Shown here: positions 6,938 to 16,800 of the stretch, in pieces
Numbering within the stretch: the stretch's first letter is position 1
How the letters are laid out: each line of letters begins with the position of its first letter
Source: Candidatus Adiutrix sp.
Lineage (GTDB): Bacteria; Desulfobacterota; Desulfarculia; Adiutricales; Adiutricaceae
Length of the DNA: 28,864 bases
Reading direction: 5' to 3'
Assembly (NCBI GenBank): GCA_031273445.1
Contig: JAISRV010000149.1
Span: 1-28,864 of the forward strand
The notes under the pieces: model-generated
Seen by the model: the letters and a program-made list of their open reading frames with translations, nothing else
What the model was told of the DNA's origin: nothing
Databases searched by the model: none
Program-made: the position numbers and the translations under genes

Positions 6938-8450
6938 TTCCCGGTCCCTCCGCCTCGGACGCGGGCTGGAAGAGAGTTTCAAAATCGATGCGGTCTTGAA
7001 AGAGTTTGCGCCGCGTTTCCCTGGTGTCCAGCACATACTGGCAGTGGTCGCCCGGGCCGCAGGCCGCGCCCCGCCCGGCTTGATGCCCCTGGGGCGGCAG
7101 GGCGATGGCCGCGCCGTTTCGTCCCGCAGCGGCCAGGGCGATTTGCTCAATGGGTCTCAGGGCGATCAGATTGCGATAGGCCGGCGTGATGATTTCTTCG
7201 GAAGAGACCGTCAGGTCGACGCCCCATTTGGCCGCGCTCAGGGCCAGTTCAGGGTGCAGCAAATGGCGCAAAGGGGCCAGCATGACCCGGGCCGGGCCGC
7301 AATCGAGGCGGGGGTAGCCGTCATGTTCGCCCAGCTCGTCCGGCAGACGGAAAGACCGCGTCTCCGCGCCCAGCCAGAAATATTGCAGCCCCTGATCCTG
7401 GCGGGCGGCCAGGAAGGTCAGGCCGTTTTCAAGAGCCAGGGTCCGCAGGCGCTCCAGGCCCGCGTCGGCATAGGGATGGAGGGGCAGCAGCGCCAGGCCG
7501 CCCGGCCGCAAAAACGGCGCCTGGCGCTGGCAGAGCGCCACAGGGTCATCATCTTCCGTCATCGTCAGACAATGGACATCCAGAAAACCCGGGGCGGGCA
7601 AACGTAAAAAACTGGTCAAATCGGCGATGCCGGAAAAATGGCCGTAACAGCGGTGATATAATTCCCGCCGCCGCGAGGCCAGAAGGCGCCGGCGCTCAAG
7701 CCCGGCCAGCCGCCCTTCTTTGGTCAGGGGAAGGCTGGTCAGGATCAAACAGCTGGTTTCGCTCCGCCGATCCAGCCTGACTTCTCCGCCCGGACCAGCC
7801 AGAAAGCTTGAGCCGGAACGGCAATCCATGTCCCCGTCCCGCCCGGTGCGGTTGCAGACCAGGACGAAACAGCCGTTTTCCAGGGCGCGTAGACGCCAGA
7901 TGGAGCGGGGGTCAAGGCCGGAATTGGGCCAGTTGGCCGGAATGACGATCAGGTCGGCGCCTTTCATGGCCGCGCTTCTGGGCATCAGGCTATGATAGGA
8001 ATCGGCGCAGACCAGAAGCCCCAGGCCTCCCCAGGGGGTGGAAAAGACGTTGTCCTGGGCCGCCGGGCCGGGACAGGCCCAGCGGCTTTCGGCGTTGACT
8101 TTGCGATAGCGCCCGGCCAGGCGGCCGTCCGGTCCGAAGAAAAAGGCCGAGTTATAGAACATGTCGGTGCGCCGGTCGCGTTCGGCCCAGGCGGCCGCCA
8201 GCCAGATTTGCCGCTCTTTGGCCAGCGCCGCCAAAGCCGCGGCCGTGGGGCCGTCGTCAGTTTCCACAAAGGGGGCGATGTCTTCGCGCCGCTCGAAACA
8301 ATAGCCGGAGAGGCACATTTCCGGGCCGACGGCCAGACGCGCCCCCTGGTCGGCGGCGGCGCTGAAGAGGCGCAGCAGTTCCGCCCGGTTTTCGGCCGGT
8401 TGGCCGGGTTTGACCTCCATATGGGCTAGGGCCAGAGATAGTTCAGGCAT
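6903..8450 (-). CDS. Carbon-nitrogen hydrolase (nitrilase superfamily) with a degenerate second domain
   Basis: 515 residues. The N-terminal half (about 4-245) is a nitrilase-superfamily amidase with the full catalytic triad: Glu44 (in GPEMCLSGY), Lys117 (in YRKVNAES) and Cys148 (in LLVCADSYH), plus the downstream strand GADLIVIPANWP. The C-terminal half (about 286-485) follows the same order of elements (LALLPLHPYAD, LALENGLTFLAARQDQG, SAAKWGVDLTVSSEE, IALAAAGRNGAAIA) but the equivalent Glu, Lys and Cys are absent, so it looks like a non-catalytic duplicate. The ATG at 8450 lies just past the permease stop (8459), with GAGGA upstream. Cytoplasmic: no signal peptide. Being in a B12-riboswitch operon with CbiZ, it may act on a corrinoid amide side chain, but this is speculation; the family also handles many unrelated amides and nitriles. 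Confidence 0.82.
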   Translation of the reverse strand: MPELSLALAHMEVKPGQPAENRAELLRLFSAAADQGARLAVGPEMCLSGYCFERREDIAPFVETDDGPTAAALAALAKERQIWLAAAWAERDRRTDMFYNSAFFFGPDGRLAGRYRKVNAESRWACPGPAAQDNVFSTPWGGLGLLVCADSYHSLMPRSAAMKGADLIVIPANWPNSGLDPRSIWRLRALENGCFVLVCNRTGRDGDMDCRSGSSFLAGPGGEVRLDRRSETSCLILTSLPLTKEGRLAGLERRRLLASRRRELYHRCYGHFSGIADLTSFLRLPAPGFLDVHCLTMTEDDDPVALCQRQAPFLRPGGLALLPLHPYADAGLERLRTLALENGLTFLAARQDQGLQYFWLGAETRSFRLPDELGEHDGYPRLDCGPARVMLAPLRHLLHPELALSAAKWGVDLTVSSEEIITPAYRNLIALRPIEQIALAAAGRNGAAIALPPQGHQAGRGAACGPGDHCQYVLDTRETRRKLFQDRIDFETLFQPASEAEGPGNDEAGHERVQL

Positions 8451-8458
8451 GGTTGTCC

Positions 8459-9193
8459 TCAATCCCTGGCCAATTTTACCGTAAAAACGGCCAGAACCAG
8501 AAAGAGCAGCGCGGCCGCGCCCAGGCAGAAAAAAGATGTCGGCGCGGGCGCTTCGCCCAGAGCGGCGGCGCGAATCAGCTTGGCCGCGTGGGTCAGAGGC
8601 AGGAGGGTCAGAATATGCTGCGCCCAGAGCGGCAGGCTGTCCAGGGGGAAAAAGGTGCCGCCCAGAAAGGCCATGGGGGTGATGATGAAGTTGGTAAGCA
8701 GGCTCTGATCGGCGTGTGACTTGACCAGGAGGGCCAGGGCCACGCCCAGGGCGGCGAAAACGAAGCCGTTCAGGGCGACGGCCAGCCAGAAATAAAAATT
8801 GTAGTTGAGCCCGACGCCGAATAAAAAACCCAGGGCGATGACCACCAGCGTGGCCGCCAGAACCCTGATCAGGCCGGCGCATATTTCCCCCAGCACATAG
8901 GCCAGGGCGCTGACGGGGGCGGCCTGAATTTCTTCAAAGATATGGAAATAAAAGCGGGCCACATTGATGTCGGCGGCTATGCTGAAAGCCTGGGTCATGC
9001 TGCCCATGGCGATCAGCCCCGGCGTCAGAAATTCCAGATAGCTGCGGCCGTCGATTTCCAGATGGCCGCCCAGGGCGTAGCCGAAGGTGAGCATGTAGAG
9101 CAGGGGGGAAACGGCCATGCCGCTGATCTGGCGTTTGAGGCGGCGCCTGAGAATGAGCATTTCGCGCAGGAACACGGCTATAAAGGCGGACAT
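8459..9193 (-). CDS. ABC-2 type transporter permease
   Basis: 244 residues with about six membrane segments, matching the ABC-2 (NodJ/DrrB-like) permease family: N-terminal FLREMLILRRRLKRQ amphipathic stretch, MAVSPLLYMLTFGYALGG, and the family signature near FIITPMAFLGGTFFPLDSLP. Such permeases usually export small molecules with a dedicated ATPase. The ATPase gene ends one base before this start, so the two form a pair. Placing an exporter inside a B12-controlled operon is unusual; the substrate is unknown. Confidence 0.85.
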   Translation of the reverse strand: MSAFIAVFLREMLILRRRLKRQISGMAVSPLLYMLTFGYALGGHLEIDGRSYLEFLTPGLIAMGSMTQAFSIAADINVARFYFHIFEEIQAAPVSALAYVLGEICAGLIRVLAATLVVIALGFLFGVGLNYNFYFWLAVALNGFVFAALGVALALLVKSHADQSLLTNFIITPMAFLGGTFFPLDSLPLWAQHILTLLPLTHAAKLIRAAALGEAPAPTSFFCLGAAALLFLVLAVFTVKLARD

Positions 9194-9194
9194 G

Positions 9195-10034
9195 TCAGGC
9201 TACCTTCTTTCCGGTCAGGTTTAAAAAGGCGTCTTCCAGATTGACGCGTCGCAGGGAAAATTCGCCGTTGTTGTCCTGAATATGGCGGTTGGCGCTCTCG
9301 CGGTCGCCAAAGTAGAGACTCTTCATTTCGGAATCGCCGAAACGATCCACCGCCCAGGCCCCCAGACGGGCGCTTATCTCGCCGGGAACCCCTTCCGTGA
9401 CCAGGGCGCCCTGATGAATGAAAGCCACCCGGCCAGCCAGGAATTCGGCCTCTTCAATGTAATGAGTGGTCAAAAAAACAGTCACACCGTCCTGGCGCAC
9501 TTTTTTGATCAGCCCCCAGATGCGGCGGCGTATGGCCGGGTCGAGGCCGACGGTGGGTTCGTCCAGAAACAAAAGCTTCGGTTCATGCAGCAAAGCCCGG
9601 GCGATCATCAGGCGGCGCTTGAGGCCCCCGGAGAGGGTTTTGACCAAACTGTCCGCCCGGTCGCCCATCTCCACATAGGCCAGCAATTCCTCCATACGGG
9701 CGCGGCGCCTGGCCCGGGCCAGGCCGAACAGGCGCCCGTGAATTTCCAGGTTTTCCCGGACGCTCAATTCCCCGTCCAGGTTGACGTGCTGGGCGGCCAG
9801 CCCGCATAAACGCTTTACGGCCAATGAATCCTTCGTCAAATCAAAGCCGTTTATAACGGCCCGCCCGGAGGTCATGGCCGTCAGGCCGTTCAAAATGCGG
9901 ATGGCGGTGGTCTTGCCGGCCCCGTTGGGGCCGAGGAAGGCGAACAGTTCGCCTTCCTCCACCGTCAGGCTCAGGCCGTCCAGAGCTTTGATCCGGCCAT
10001 AAGTTTTGACCAGTCCCTCTAATTGTATCATCAT
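9195..10034 (-). CDS. ABC transporter ATP-binding protein (ABC-2 exporter, NodI/DrrA type)
   Basis: 279 residues. Walker A GPNGAGKTT (about 35-43), Q-loop region LAAQHVNLD, signature LSGGLKRRL, Walker B LLFLDEPTVGLDP and the H-loop TTHYIEEAE are all intact, so it should hydrolyse ATP. The C-terminal ~65 residues are the extension common in DrrA/NodI-type ATPases. The start is ATGATG at 10034 with GAGG about seven bases upstream. It lies 82 bases after the receptor remnant and one base before its permease. It energises the neighbouring ABC-2 permease; the substrate cannot be told from sequence. Confidence 0.88.
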   Translation of the reverse strand: MMIQLEGLVKTYGRIKALDGLSLTVEEGELFAFLGPNGAGKTTAIRILNGLTAMTSGRAVINGFDLTKDSLAVKRLCGLAAQHVNLDGELSVRENLEIHGRLFGLARARRRARMEELLAYVEMGDRADSLVKTLSGGLKRRLMIARALLHEPKLLFLDEPTVGLDPAIRRRIWGLIKKVRQDGVTVFLTTHYIEEAEFLAGRVAFIHQGALVTEGVPGEISARLGAWAVDRFGDSEMKSLYFGDRESANRHIQDNNGEFSLRRVNLEDAFLNLTGKKVA

Positions 10035-10116
10035 GGTTCAGCCTCAAGTTCGGAGACGCGGATTCAGCGGCCCCGGACGGCGTTTGTTTTAAAACCGCGT
10101 CAAAGCGGCTGGCGAG

Positions 10117-10608
10117 TCAGTATTCATACCGCAGGCCGAGCATGAAAGAACGGCCTTCTTCCGGATAGTTGCGCATGGTCTCGTAGAACTTGTCGGTCAA
10201 GTTCAGAATGTCCGCTTTTATAAATAAACGGTCGCCGCGTTCCCATTGATAAAGCCGCTTGGCCAGGTGCAGATCCACCACGGTGTCTCCCCCGAATTCC
10301 ACTTGAGTGGTGGTGTAGTGGGGCATCTGATGACCGTAGTAGGCGGCGTTGACGCTGGCCCGAAGGCCGGAATCTTCATCGTCGAAAATCAACCCGTACG
10401 ATACGCTCAAATCCGCGACGGAACCGGTGTTCTTTCGCATTTCCGTATTGTAATACCTGAACATTTTAGTCAGGCTGACATAAGGCTTGAGCTCGAAATT
10501 CCAACCGAAGGTCTCGTCCATCCGCCAATCCAAAGAAGCTTCCAGGCCGCGATATTCGGTTTTCCCGGGCAAATAATGCGTTCGACAAGATGCTCTCCTT
10601 GCGGTCGG
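10117..10608 (-). pseudogene. C-terminal remnant of a TonB-dependent receptor
   Basis: An open frame matches only the last ~155 residues of a TonB-dependent receptor: YRGLEASLDW, SVSYGLIFDDED, ADILNLTDKFYETMRNYP and the terminal LGLRYEY. These parallel the C-terminus of the btuB product encoded at 901-2994 (VRNLFDKYYESIVDYPGPG, LGLRYDFN-type end). The frame is closed by a stop at 10609-10611 and there is no plug domain, signal peptide or credible start. At 10593-10598 an AAGGAG-like stretch followed by TTG lies in another frame, possibly left from the original gene start after an internal deletion. It cannot form a barrel by itself. It interrupts the otherwise tight gene spacing of the operon. 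Confidence 0.8.
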
Positions 10609-10716
10609 TCAAGCGCGCGCGCCGCCGGCGGAATATGACGCCGCGCCTCTTAACCGCGATAGATGAATGAATCGACCGGATATGCGCCTCTGAAATTTTG
10701 CCGGGTCTATAATCTT
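10609..10716 (-). other. Spacer between chlI and the receptor remnant
   Basis: The only sizeable gap inside the - strand operon. I see no riboswitch, clear terminator or convincing promoter. It is probably what is left of the 5' part of the deleted receptor gene. Confidence 0.4.
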
Positions 10717-11775
10717 TCAGCTCGCATTTTGTTTTTTGCGCCGCAGCGTTTCCAGATTGTCGGCCATTTCCATCAGCGGCTGGCGCCGCACCCGGTGCGG
10801 CAGAGCCAGTTCCGCCGCGGTTTCGATGTCCCGGGCGCTTACCCGGGCGCGGCCGTCGAAGGCGGCGAGGGTTTTGGCGGTCTTGAGAATGATGATGTCC
10901 CCGCGATGCCCGTCCACGCCCACCTCCAGACAATAACGGGCGATCTGAAAAAGCGATTCGCGCTCTATTTCCGCCTCGGGGTAAAGGCGGCGGGCTTTTT
11001 CGATTTGCTCCGCCAGGCCTTCCGCCTCCCGGGCCCAGCGGCGGCTGAAGGCTTCCGGATCATGGTCGAAGGCGGCCCGGCGCTCCATGACCTCCACCCG
11101 GTCTTCCGGGCGGCTGATGCCCTCGATATTGACGCACAGACCGAAACGGTCCAGCAGTTGGGGGCGCAGTTCGCCTTCTTCCGGATTCATGGTGCCCACC
11201 AGCGTAAAACGCGCCGGGTGGGAAAAGGAAATGCCCTCGCGCTCAATGGCGTTGACGCCCATGGCCGCTGAATCCAAAAGGACGTCCACCACATGGTCGT
11301 CAAGAAGATTGACTTCATCGACATACAGGATGCCGCGATGGGCGGCGGCCAGAAGCCCCGGTTCCACCTTCTTTTCCCCTGATTTCAAGGCTTCCTCTAA
11401 ATTGAGAGAACCCACCACCCGGTCTTCGGTGGCCCCGACCGGCAGTTCCACCACTCGCACTTTACGTTTTTCCCGCTCTATTTCTTCGCCGGAGACGCGT
11501 TCTTGGCCGGAGACGCGGCCCAGGCTGGCGCGTATTTCCGTGAACCAATCCAGTTCCTCATCCGGCGAGAGCTGAAAGGGGTCGTCTTTGACGACGTATA
11601 TTTCCGGCAGGATGTCGGCCAGCGCCCGCACGGCCGTGGACTTGGCCGTGCCTTTTTCGCCCCGGATCAAAACACCGGAAAGACCGGGATTGATCACGTT
11701 CAGAATAAGCGCCAGCTTCATGCGCTCCTGGCCGACAATGGCCGGGAAGGGATAGATCGGACCCGCTTTTTTCAT
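10717..11775 (-). CDS. chlI: Magnesium-chelatase-type AAA+ ATPase, ChlI/BchI-like (cobaltochelatase partner)
   Basis: 352 residues, the usual length for ChlI/BchI. Walker [10 protein letters not shown] (39-47), Walker [15 protein letters not shown], sensor-1 [15 protein letters not shown] and arginine-finger region LLDRFGL are intact. ChlI-type proteins form hexameric rings that with a ChlD-type partner drive metal insertion by the large subunit; here that subunit is CobN, so cobalt is the likely metal. The ATG overlaps the chlD stop as ATGA, indicating coupled translation and near-equal production. No chlorophyll genes are present in the window, so a magnesium chelatase role is unlikely. Confidence 0.88.
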   Translation of the reverse strand: MKKAGPIYPFPAIVGQERMKLALILNVINPGLSGVLIRGEKGTAKSTAVRALADILPEIYVVKDDPFQLSPDEELDWFTEIRASLGRVSGQERVSGEEIEREKRKVRVVELPVGATEDRVVGSLNLEEALKSGEKKVEPGLLAAAHRGILYVDEVNLLDDHVVDVLLDSAAMGVNAIEREGISFSHPARFTLVGTMNPEEGELRPQLLDRFGLCVNIEGISRPEDRVEVMERRAAFDHDPEAFSRRWAREAEGLAEQIEKARRLYPEAEIERESLFQIARYCLEVGVDGHRGDIIILKTAKTLAAFDGRARVSARDIETAAELALPHRVRRQPLMEMADNLETLRRKKQNAS

Positions 11776-13823
11776 TTTTCCAAATTCCCTTTCACAATAT
11801 TGACTAAAGCGTCGGCTTTGAGGTCGTTGATTTTAAAATAGGCGGCCGAAAGCGCGGCGGCCAGTTGCGAGGCCAGGCCGAAGGTCACGGCCCCCGGCTC
11901 TTCCGTATCCACGACGATATACTTGATTCTCTCGTCCCGGCCCATGACCGAGGCCAGGCGCAGGGCTTCGTCCAGGGGTTTCCCTTCGCCCAGGGCCACG
12001 TTGCTGCGCCCGTCGGTGATAAGAACCACGATGGGGCGGGCCAGGGGATTTTTAGTCAGGGCGTTGCGCAGTTCCAGCCAGGTGCGGGACAGGCCGGCGG
12101 ACAGGGGCGTGCGCCCGCCCACCGGCAATTCGGCCAATAGTTTCCCGGCCAGGTCTATGGAGGCGGTCAGCGGCAGATTCAGGCTGGCTTCGCCGCGCCG
12201 GAAAGAAATGAGCGCCACCCGGTCCCGTTTCTGATAGGCGTCCAGAAGGAGGGACATGATCGCGCCCTTGGAAGCCGCCATTCTCCCCCGGGCCCCCATG
12301 GAGCCGCTGGCGTCGACGGTGAAGAAAAGGAAATTGCCGAGACGTTTTTCCCTTTCCTTTTCCCTGATGTCGGCCGGCGTCAAAGTCACGGCCAGGCCGG
12401 CGGTTCGCGGCCGCGAAAGCTGATAGGGGGCGGCCGCCCGCAGGGTGGCGTCAAGGGCCAGATCGCCCCCGCCCCGGTCAGGGCCGCTTTTGACGTAACG
12501 GCCCTGTTTTTGCGAAACCCGGCTGCGGCTGCGCCGGCCCGAACCCCGTCGGCGCAGCCGATCTTTGGCGGCCTGGATGCTTTTCACCCGAAAAGTCTCG
12601 CCGATCTGAACATGATTATCCTCAGGCGCGCCGCTCTGTTCAGGGCCGCCTTCATCCTGATTATCTCCGGTTTCCGGCGGCGAAGCGTTTTCCCGCTCTT
12701 CGTCGCGGCTTTTCTCCGGCGGCGGGGCGGCTTCTTCAGGATTTTCAGCCGCCTTCTCCGGCTCTTCAGGTGCTTGTTTTTCGTTTTCTTTTTCTTTGTC
12801 TTCCTCTGGAGGAGGAGGCGGCGGAGGCGGGGGGGCGGCTTCCCGCCGGCGATGGGCCAGAACCAGGGGGGCCACCGCCATGACCTGGGCTTCGGTCGCT
12901 TCCAGGGCGCCTTCCAGGGCGGCCATAGCCAGGGCGGCCTGTTCCATGAACAGGTCGGCCCGGTGGCCGGCCGCATGACTTCCCATAGCCAATTCCGCGA
13001 CGAACTTTCGCAGCCTTTTGGGAAATTCCACCAGAGGCAGCCTCTCCCCGGCCTCGCTCAGCTTCAGGCGCAAGGCGGCGGTTTCGTCGGCATAACGGCG
13101 CTGAAAGGCGGCCGGGTCCAGGTCGAATTCTTCCCGGCGCAGCATTAGTTCAACTCGGAGTTTTTCGTCCGGTTCAGCGTTGACGGCTACCGACAGGCCG
13201 AAACGATCCAAAAATTGCGGCCGCAATTCCCCTTCCTCTGGGTTCATGGTGCCGATGAGCATGAAGCGGGCCGGATGCCGAAAAGAGAGGCCCTCACGCT
13301 CCAGCCGGTTTTCCCCGGAAGCCGCGGCGTCCAGAATAATGTCGACCAGGTGGTCATCCAGAAGGTTCACCTCATCCACATATAAAATGCCGCGATGGGC
13401 GGCGGCCAAAAGACCGGGGCTGACCACGCGCCGTCCTGAACGGACGGCCTCTTCAAAATCCAGACTGCCCGTCACCCGGTCTTCCGTGGCGTTCAGGGGC
13501 AGAGTCAGAATAGGGCGGCGTTTTTTGACCCGCCGGTTGGCCGCGGCCCGCTCCCGGCAGCGTTCGCACCATTCTTGGGGCCTGGCCGGGTCGCAGGAAA
13601 AAGCGCAGTCGGCGGCTGTCTCCAGCTCCGGCAGAATATCGGCCAAAGCCCGCACCAGAGTCGATTTGGCCGTGCCTTTTTCGCCTCTGATCAGAACCCC
13701 GCCCACAGCGGGGTTGACCGCGCACAGCATCAAGCTTGTTTTCAAATCTTCCTGGCCGACCACCGCCGCGAAAGGGAAAAGGTCGCGCCTCAAAACGCCG
13801 CCTTCTTTTCCGGGTCGGACCAT
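11772..13823 (-). CDS. chlD: ChlD/BchD-like chelatase subunit: AAA+ plus VWA domain
   Basis: 683 residues from the ATG at 13823; a TTG at about 13793, overlapping the cobN stop and preceded by AAGAAGG, is an alternative start that would still keep the AAA+ domain. Order: AAA+ domain (about 12-330) with an intact Walker [10 protein letters not shown] (47-55) and Walker [11 protein letters not shown]; a nine-proline run and a long acidic Glu/Lys/Pro linker; a basic stretch ([12 protein letters not shown]); and a C-terminal VWA domain (about 490-680) with MIDAS residues DASGSMG and TDGRSN. A four-cysteine insertion (C73, C77, C86, C89) in the AAA+ domain could bind a metal or iron-sulfur cluster. 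The VWA domain normally docks the AAA+ ring onto the large chelatase subunit, here CobN. It overlaps cobN by 34 bases. Confidence 0.87.
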   Translation of the reverse strand: MVRPGKEGGVLRRDLFPFAAVVGQEDLKTSLMLCAVNPAVGGVLIRGEKGTAKSTLVRALADILPELETAADCAFSCDPARPQEWCERCRERAAANRRVKKRRPILTLPLNATEDRVTGSLDFEEAVRSGRRVVSPGLLAAAHRGILYVDEVNLLDDHLVDIILDAAASGENRLEREGLSFRHPARFMLIGTMNPEEGELRPQFLDRFGLSVAVNAEPDEKLRVELMLRREEFDLDPAAFQRRYADETAALRLKLSEAGERLPLVEFPKRLRKFVAELAMGSHAAGHRADLFMEQAALAMAALEGALEATEAQVMAVAPLVLAHRRREAAPPPPPPPPPEEDKEKENEKQAPEEPEKAAENPEEAAPPPEKSRDEERENASPPETGDNQDEGGPEQSGAPEDNHVQIGETFRVKSIQAAKDRLRRRGSGRRSRSRVSQKQGRYVKSGPDRGGGDLALDATLRAAAPYQLSRPRTAGLAVTLTPADIREKEREKRLGNFLFFTVDASGSMGARGRMAASKGAIMSLLLDAYQKRDRVALISFRRGEASLNLPLTASIDLAGKLLAELPVGGRTPLSAGLSRTWLELRNALTKNPLARPIVVLITDGRSNVALGEGKPLDEALRLASVMGRDERIKYIVVDTEEPGAVTFGLASQLAAALSAAYFKINDLKADALVNIVKGNLEK

Positions 13824-16800
13824 TCTTCCAATTCGCCCTCGATTTCCAGATAAGCCTCGCGCAGTTCTTTTTCCATGGCCTCGTCCGCCCGCCACATGCC
13901 CCGGCTGACGGCCTCCAGCAGTTTATCCAGAATATTCTGCAGGGCATGGGGGTTGACTTCCTTCATCCAGGTCGCCATGTCCGGGTCAAGGGCGTAGGCC
14001 CGGGCCGCTTTTTCATACATCCAGTCGTCCACAACCTCGGCCGTGGCGTCCCAGCCCAGAAGCACGTCCATCATGTGGGATATGTCGCCGGCCCCCTTGT
14101 AGCCGTGGCGTTTGAGCCCGCTCAGCCATTTAGGGTTGACCAGCCTGGCCCGCAGAACGTGTTTGGCCTCTTCATGAGTGCTGCGCACCTTGACTCTGCC
14201 GGGGTCGGAACCATCGCCCATCAGACTGAGCGGGTAAGCGCCGCGAACTGTTTTGGCCGCCGCGATGAGCCCGCCGTAGTAGTTGTAGTAATCGGTGCAG
14301 GACATCATGTCGTATTCACGGGAGTCTTCGTTTTTGACGGTTACGTCCATGCGGGCCAGATTGCGGCGAAAGGCGGCCGGCCGGACCAGGCCATATTGCC
14401 CCCGACCGTAGGCGTGGCCGGAACAGCGAATGTAAATGTCGCCCAAATCGTCCTGATTCCGCCATTGTTTCGATTCCACCAGTTCCGCCACGCCGGCCCC
14501 ATAGGTTCCAGGAGGGCAGCCGAAAACCCTGAAGGTGGCCTCACGCCAGGCCTCGTCTTCCGACAGGCCTTCAGCCCGATATTCGTCCAAATCCCTGTAA
14601 ACATGCTGACGAATGAAATTCGATTCCGGAGGCTCGTTCAGGCGGGCGGTCATTTCTACGGCCTCGTCCAGCAGTTCCACCAAAATGGGGAAGGAATCGC
14701 GGAAGAAACCGGAAATGCGCGGGGTGACGTCGATTCGGGGGCGCTTGAGTTCGCTCAGGGGAATCACTTCCAGGCCGCCCACCGTGCCCCCCTTGCGCCA
14801 GATCGGCTTAAGGCCCATGAGATAGAGAATTTCGGCCACGTCGTCGCCCTGAGAGCGCATAGTGGGCGAGCCATATACGAGAATGCCCACGTTTTGCGGG
14901 TAGCGCCCGGTCTCGGCCAGGGCGCGCTCGATAAGGGCTTCGGCCAGGGCCATCCCGACTTTCCAGGCCGCCGGGCTGGGCACTTTACGGGGATCGACCG
15001 AATAAAAATTGCGGCCGGTGGGCAGAATATCGGCCTGGCCGCGGCTGGGCGCGCCTGAGGGGCCCGGCCAAACGAAACCGCCGGCCAGAGCCTTCAGCGC
15101 CGAATCTATCTCCTCGCGGCATTTTTTGATGTTGGGCGTCAGAGTGACGGCTATATAGCGCAAAGCCGCCTCCACTTTCGGAGCTTTTTTCCCGAGCTGC
15201 GTCTCCGTTAAAAGGGGAATGATCGCCGGGTCGAAATTTTCTTCCGCCAGGCCTTCCACCAGTTTCAGGGCGCGTTCATGAATCCGGCCGATGACGTCGG
15301 CGCCGCTCAGGCCGCCGAATTCGGGCCGCGTCCGGCCCCGGTATTTCAGAAGCTCGTCGTAATCATAACCCAGGGCCGCGGACAAGGCTTCCCGCAGGGA
15401 AGGCGTTTCGCCGTTGGCCAGGCGCGTCAGCTGCACGGCGAATTCCGTCAGGCGCCGGCCTTCAGGCGCTTGGCCCAGGATGTGCAGCCCATCAGCGATC
15501 ATGGTGTCGGAGAGTTCGTGAATATAGCTGTGCAGCTTTTCCAGAAAAGCCGGGAAATCGGCCCTGGCGGCCTCGGCGGTCGTCTCCATGTCTTCATTGA
15601 GTTTGGCCGCGGCGACCGCCTCCCAGATCATGTCCCGCAATATGTTCAGTTTGCCGGGGTCGGCCTGGGCGGCCAGATTGTAGTCGCCGACCAGGCCGGC
15701 GATTTTGGCCAGGTCGTCATAGAGATCGGCGTTGGTGAAAGCCGGGGTCAGGTGATCGACGACGGCCGCGTAAGAGCGGCGCTTGGCCTGCGTGCCTTCG
15801 CCGGGGTCATTGATGATGTAAGGATAGATGTTCGGCAATTCCATGATGGCCAGATCAGGGAAGCACTCTTCGGAAAGCCCCAGGCCCTTGCCGGGCAGCC
15901 ATTCGAGCGAGCCGTGCTTGCCGATGTGCATGACCGCGTGAGCCTTGAAAACATCCCTGATCCAGCGATAATGGGCCAGATATTGATGGGGCGGGGAGAG
16001 ATGCATATCGTGATAGATTTTTTCCACGTTCTCCAACAAACCGCGGGTCGGCTGAATGGTCAGAAAAACATTGCCGTCGATCAGGCCGGCGAAAAACATC
16101 CGCCCGTCATGCACAAATAGTTCCCCCGGCATTTCGCCCCAGTCTTCGTTCATCTTTTTCCTTATTGTTTCAGGGAGCTCCTCATGCCAGGGCCTGAACT
16201 CCTCCGGCCCGGCCTGGGCTTCGGCCCGGGCGGCCATCTGTTCCGGGGTCAGCCAGCGGCGGTCGCTGGTCAGGCGCTCCAATATCTCGTGGGCCATTTC
16301 GTCCGGGCCATCGTAAAGACGATCAATTTTATAGCCCTGGGCTTTCATTGCTTTCAGCAGATTGACCACGCTGGCGAAGCTGTCGAGCCCCGCGGCGCAG
16401 CCGATGCGGTCGTTGCGCGGCGGATAATGGTGAAAAATGACGGCCACCCGCCTTTCCGCCGCCGGGGTGCGGCGGAGTCTGGCCCAATTGAGCCCCAGGC
16501 GGGCCACTTTGGCCGTGCGTTCCTCATCGGCTTCATAAGTTACGAGCAAGGCCCCGGTGATGGCGTCGACCTTTTTTTCTTCCCGGAAGGCGAAGGGCAC
16601 GCTGATGAGGTTGCCGTCAAATTCCGGCAAGGCCGCCGAATAGGTCACGTCCATGCTCGGCAGGCCCTGCAGGCTCTCCCGCCAGACTTCCCGCGGCGAA
16701 AAACAGACTATGGTTTGCAGAACCGGCACATTTAAAAGCGGCAATAGCGGCCGGCATTCCGGGGCGGTCAGGTTCAGCGAAAAGCCCATGGGGCTCAGCA

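Noticed and set aside
8451..8882. 144-codon N-terminal extension of the nitrilase frame
   Set aside because: It lies inside the permease gene, has low-complexity Arg/Gly/Pro composition, and the ATG at 8450 with its ribosome-binding site begins the nitrilase fold directly.
10466..10933. 155-codon - strand ORF across the chlI end and the receptor remnant
   Set aside because: Arg/Gly-rich product overlapping two better frames; only its TTG region may be a relic of the old receptor start.
12800..12835. GGAGGCGG-rich low-complexity stretch
   Set aside because: It encodes the proline run and acidic linker of the ChlD-like protein, which is normal for this family.
13736..15058. 440-codon + strand ORF opposite cobN
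   Set aside because: Antisense shadow in GC-rich sequence; the - strand frame is a clear CobN protein, and the + strand product resembles nothing.
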